Source of the DNA: JAIMBK01 sp040755975
GTDB lineage: Bacteria; Bacillota; Desulfotomaculia; Desulfotomaculales; Nap2-2B
DNA length: 64,000 nucleotides
Reading direction: 5' to 3'
Assembly (NCBI GenBank): GCA_040755975.1
Contig: JBFLZY010000007.1
Coordinates: 1-64,000, forward strand
Shown: piece by piece, positions 61,491 to 64,000 of the stretch
Numbering within the stretch: the stretch's first letter is position 1
Layout of the letters: every line of letters starts with the position of its first letter
Position numbers and translations under genes: made by a program
The notes under the pieces: generated by a model
Told to the model about the DNA's origin: nothing
Database searches by the model: none
Seen by the model: the letters and a program-made list of their open reading frames with translations, nothing else

Positions 61491-61926
61491 ATAAATTAAG
61501 GTATAAAAAGCAAAGAGGCACAGAGGCGGTCAGTAGGAAAAAGATAAATAGGGAAGGGTAGAAGCAGGTAATGTAGAAAAATACCGATTTCCAGAGGAGT
61601 TCCCCATGACGAACTTACGTTCACTCCATAATGAATGAAAATAGGTGCGATCTTTGCTATACTACCGTCAAGCCAAACTGCCGCGAAAGGGTCGGTTTTC
61701 CACTGGGGCCTGGAAAGCCCGTTGAGGAGTTTGACCCTGAGCGCTGAGCGCCTTGTAGGCACCGTTAATTGTTGCTACCGGTAAGGTAAGCACGTAAGTT
61801 AAGTGCCAGGCACTTAACTTAATGGCAGAAAGCTATTTTCAAGGGAGATAAATTACGGCTGAAGTGCCTGGTAATTAGAAAATCACCAGGCCACCTTTGT
61901 TTTTTAAGAAGGAGGGTGGATTGCAG
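61491..61926. other. Gap between pstS and pstC with palindrome and leader motif
   Basis: 436 bases. A dispersed CAAAGAGGCACAGAGG word lies at 61511-61526. A perfect palindrome, AAGTTAAGTGCC-A-GGCACTTAACTT, spans 61796-61820, and its AAGTGCC core resembles the REP-like ends. GCTATTTTCAAGGGAG (61832-61847) matches motifs near 37482 and 47655. No credible gene or terminator is seen. Confidence 0.7.
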
Positions 61927-62811
61927 ATGTCCAAATACAGCGAAAGGTTGGGCAGGTTGTTTTCTTTTCTGTGTGCCGGGTTGGTAATTGTTTTAACCGT
62001 TGCGATCATTTATTTTATCAGCACAAAAGGGTTGTCTACATTTTTTGGCAACGGTGTCAGTATTAAAGAGTTTTTGTTTGGCACCCAATGGTGGCCGGAC
62101 CGTCCTCCCGAACAGGGTGGTCCTGTAGTAGGGTCGTTTCCTTTTATTTTGGGTTCAATCATTGTTTCTCTTTTAGCCGTCTGTTTGAGTGCTCCTTTAA
62201 GTGTTATTGTGGCCGTTTTTATGGCGGAAATAGCTCCCGGCTGGGGACAGAGGCTGATCCAGCCGGCGATTGAATTGCTGGCCGGGATCCCCTCTGTCGT
62301 GTATGGCTACATCGGTTTAAGTGTGCTTGTTCCGTTTATTCGAAATGAGTTCGGGGGCCAGGGTTTCAGCATCATGGCCGGTTTTCTGGTACTTTCGGTA
62401 ATGATTTTGCCCACCGTCATCAGCGTATCCACCGATAGCCTGCGCGCGCTGCCCGTCCAATGGAAGCACGCGGCTTTTGCTCTCGGCTCCACCCGCTGGC
62501 AGACTATCCGGATGGTTTTGATCCCGGCCGCCCGGTCGGGGATCATTACCGGTATTGTCCTGGGCCTGGCCCGGGCCTTCGGCGAAGCACTGGCGGTGCA
62601 AATGGTAATTGGCAACGTACGCAAAATACCTTCTTCCATCCTGGACCCGGTGATTACTTTAACCAGCGCCATTACCATGGACATGGGTTACACCATCATG
62701 GGTTCGTTATGGAACAACGCTCTCTGGTCAATGGCTTTGATTTTGCTGCTGATGTCCTTTTTCTTCATCCTGATTATTCGCGCGGTAAGCCGAAGGGGGG
62801 CTATCCAGTGA
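61927..62811 (+). CDS. pstC: Phosphate ABC transporter permease PstC
   Basis: 294 residues from the ATG (TTG 61921 is an alternative). Six membrane helices; the ATPase-docking loop is ALGSTRWQTIRMVLIPAARSGIITGIVLGLARAFGEALAV, matching the EAA motif of PstC. GSFPFILGSIIVSLLAVCL and LLAGIPSVVYGYIGL are also typical. It forms the phosphate channel with PstA. It overlaps pstA by four bases. Confidence 0.93.
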   Translation: MSKYSERLGRLFSFLCAGLVIVLTVAIIYFISTKGLSTFFGNGVSIKEFLFGTQWWPDRPPEQGGPVVGSFPFILGSIIVSLLAVCLSAPLSVIVAVFMAEIAPGWGQRLIQPAIELLAGIPSVVYGYIGLSVLVPFIRNEFGGQGFSIMAGFLVLSVMILPTVISVSTDSLRALPVQWKHAAFALGSTRWQTIRMVLIPAARSGIITGIVLGLARAFGEALAVQMVIGNVRKIPSSILDPVITLTSAITMDMGYTIMGSLWNNALWSMALILLLMSFFFILIIRAVSRRGAIQ

Positions 62812-63692
62812 ACGCCCGTCTGGCTGACCGGCTGGCCACGACAATGTTCTGGCTCGGCGCGGGAACCGTCTTGCTCATTTTAATTCTCATGCTGGTTTAT
62901 ATTTTACTGCACGGTTTTAAATCCATTGACTGGCATTTTTTAACTTCCCCACCGGAAACAATCAGGGCGGGGGGAGGAATTGGACCCCAGATTTTTAATT
63001 CATTTTACCTGCTCTTTTTAACCATGCTGATTGTTTCCCCCATCGGTCTGCTGGCCGGTATTTACCTGGCCGAATACGCGGGACGCAACAAAGTCACCGA
63101 AACAATTCGCCTCTGCATTGAAACATTGACCTCCTTGCCTTCAATTGTTGTCGGCCTGTTTGGCCTTTTGCTTTTCGTGAACAAAACAGGCTGGGGTTAC
63201 TCTCTGATGGCCGGCGCCTTGGCCCTTTCGGTGATTAACCTTCCTTTGATGGTCCGCATTGCGGAGGAAGCGATCCGGAACGTATCCAACGAGTTGCGGG
63301 AGGCCAGCCTGGCGCTGGGCGCCACCCACTGGCAAACAATCTGGCGGGTAGTTTTGCCTTCGGCACTTCCCGGCTTGATTACCGGGGGAATTATCGCTTC
63401 CGGCAGAGTTTTCGGCGAAGCGGCCGCGCTTTTGTATACAGCCGGCATGAGCAGCCCGAATTTAAATTTTCACAATTGGGATATCACCAGCCCGACCTCA
63501 CCTTTAAATCCTTTCCGGCCGGCGGAAACGCTGGCGGTGCATATCTGGAAAATAAATTCAGAAAGCTTGATCCCGGATGTCCGCCGGGTGGCTGACGGCG
63601 CATCGGCTGTTTTAGTACTTATTGTTTTGCTTTTTAACATTTCCGCCCGCTGGTTTGGCCGGTATATATACCGGCGCTTGACGGCGAGCTAA
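62808..63692 (+). CDS. pstA: Phosphate ABC transporter permease PstA
   Basis: 294 residues from a GTG overlapping the pstC stop, behind AAGGGGGG. Six membrane helices; docking loop LALGATHWQTIWRVVLPSALPGLITGGIIASGRVFGEAAAL. A conserved TLTSLPSIVVGLFGL segment is present. pstB (ATPase) and phoU do not follow within the window; a STAS-like gene comes first. Confidence 0.93.
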   Translation: MNARLADRLATTMFWLGAGTVLLILILMLVYILLHGFKSIDWHFLTSPPETIRAGGGIGPQIFNSFYLLFLTMLIVSPIGLLAGIYLAEYAGRNKVTETIRLCIETLTSLPSIVVGLFGLLLFVNKTGWGYSLMAGALALSVINLPLMVRIAEEAIRNVSNELREASLALGATHWQTIWRVVLPSALPGLITGGIIASGRVFGEAAALLYTAGMSSPNLNFHNWDITSPTSPLNPFRPAETLAVHIWKINSESLIPDVRRVADGASAVLVLIVLLFNISARWFGRYIYRRLTAS

Positions 63693-63698
63693 AATAAT

Positions 63699-63748
63699 TT
63701 AACGATAACTTAATAAACAATTAAAGTTAACATAATCATTAGTTAACA
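63699..63748 (+). promoter_or_regulatory. TTAA-repeat region after pstA (possible Pho box)
   Basis: TTAACG (63699), TTAATA (63710), TTAAAG (63721) recur every 11 bases, and TTAACA appears at 63727 and 63743. It resembles the repeats ahead of pstS and lies before the STAS-like gene. Confidence 0.5.
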
Positions 63749-63816
63749 TAAGTATGATAATTTTTGCTTAAGGAATAAATAAAAGAAAAGGGAAATGAGA
63801 AAGAAGGTGAGCAAGG

Positions 63817-64000
63817 GTGGTGAAAGTAAAAAAACAGGGGAACATTCTGTTTGTTAAGGGGATCGTAATGAATCATCATTTTGAAAAGGTATTAAAGTCT
63901 GTGGAAGATGTTGCCAGAGAGAATAAGACGATCGTTATTGATTTAGGCGAACTAGAGCTCATTGACGAATACGGCGCTGAACAGTTGTTTAAGATCAGCA
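63817..64000 (+). CDS. STAS-domain-like protein, 5' part
   Basis: The visible 61 residues read VKKQGNILFVKGIVMN ... NKTIVIDLGELELIDEYGAEQLFKIS. The ending is the STAS pattern of a hydrophobic strand followed by (E/D)-x-x-(D/S)-x-x-G, where the usual Ser phosphorylation site reads Asp/Glu (LELIDEYGAE). Such proteins include anti-sigma factor antagonists. Two consecutive GTG codons (63817, 63820) follow GAAGGTGAGCAAGG. It continues past the window edge, so length and partner are unknown. Confidence 0.6.
   Translation, partial: MVKVKKQGNILFVKGIVMNHHFEKVLKSVEDVARENKTIVIDLGELELIDEYGAEQLFKIS

Noticed and set aside
1..64000. CRISPR arrays, tRNA and rRNA genes, integrases or transposases
   Set aside because: No evenly spaced direct repeats, cloverleaf or conserved rRNA segments, and no recombinase motifs were found in any frame.

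Overview
The window reads as a chromosomal segment of an anaerobic, endospore-forming, Gram-positive bacterium of the Desulfotomaculum/Pelotomaculum type (Peptococcales, Clostridia). The reasons are an alpha/beta-type small acid-soluble spore protein, a YtrH/YtrI sporulation pair, a GH18 spore-hydrolase-like protein, MurT/GatD, strong AGGAGG ribosome sites with many GTG/TTG starts, and above all a methylmalonyl-CoA pathway cluster of the kind known from syntrophic propionate oxidisers. The genus is an inference from gene content; no ribosomal RNA or tRNA gene was seen.

Layout. 1-3916 (minus strand): a WxL-like surface protein, a DUF916-like membrane protein with a coiled coil, a CheX-like protein, a HEAT-repeat protein and a frameshifted start of fliG. 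4164-5125: two divergent small DNA-binding proteins of phage-repressor type with three perfect inverted repeats between them. 5609-8861 (minus): thyX, dut, topB. 8985-13251: a radical SAM protein, SASP, a GH18 protein, YbaK and a B3/B4-domain protein. 13561-27725: a 14-kb MoxR/DUF58/von Willebrand-A cluster with its own ABC transporter. 27733-28429: a toxin-antitoxin pair with a palindromic operator inside its promoter. 28461-32142: a DUF763 protein, then NfeD and slipin. 32189-37052: cobalt ECF transporter genes cbiMN and cbiQO, split by a chemoreceptor gene and a terminator; cbiM has a long leader with an intrinsic terminator hairpin. 37509-45527: an MBL hydrolase with murT and gatD, a DUF421 protein, comEA-comEC and ytrI-ytrH.

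45668-60404 is the metabolic core: fumarase (two subunits), a four-gene set of HdrC-like, HdrB-like, FrdB-like and FrdA-like proteins, succinyl-CoA synthetase, methylmalonyl-CoA mutase (two subunits), epimerase, carboxyltransferase, malate dehydrogenase and a 5S-type oxaloacetate/pyruvate carboxyltransferase, ended by a strong terminator. Together these interconvert propionyl-CoA + oxaloacetate and pyruvate through methylmalonyl-CoA, succinate, fumarate and malate. Only the biotin carrier subunit is not seen. 60416-64000 is a phosphate-uptake locus (pstS, pstC, pstA) with Pho-box-like repeats and then a partial STAS-like gene.

The most unusual non-coding content is a large nested-hairpin element present twice (37216-37480 and about 47324-47612) with a compensatory base-pair change, a fragment of it at 56284-56309, and a family of short inverted-repeat (REP/MITE-like) elements, one of which sits inside the second copy of the large element.
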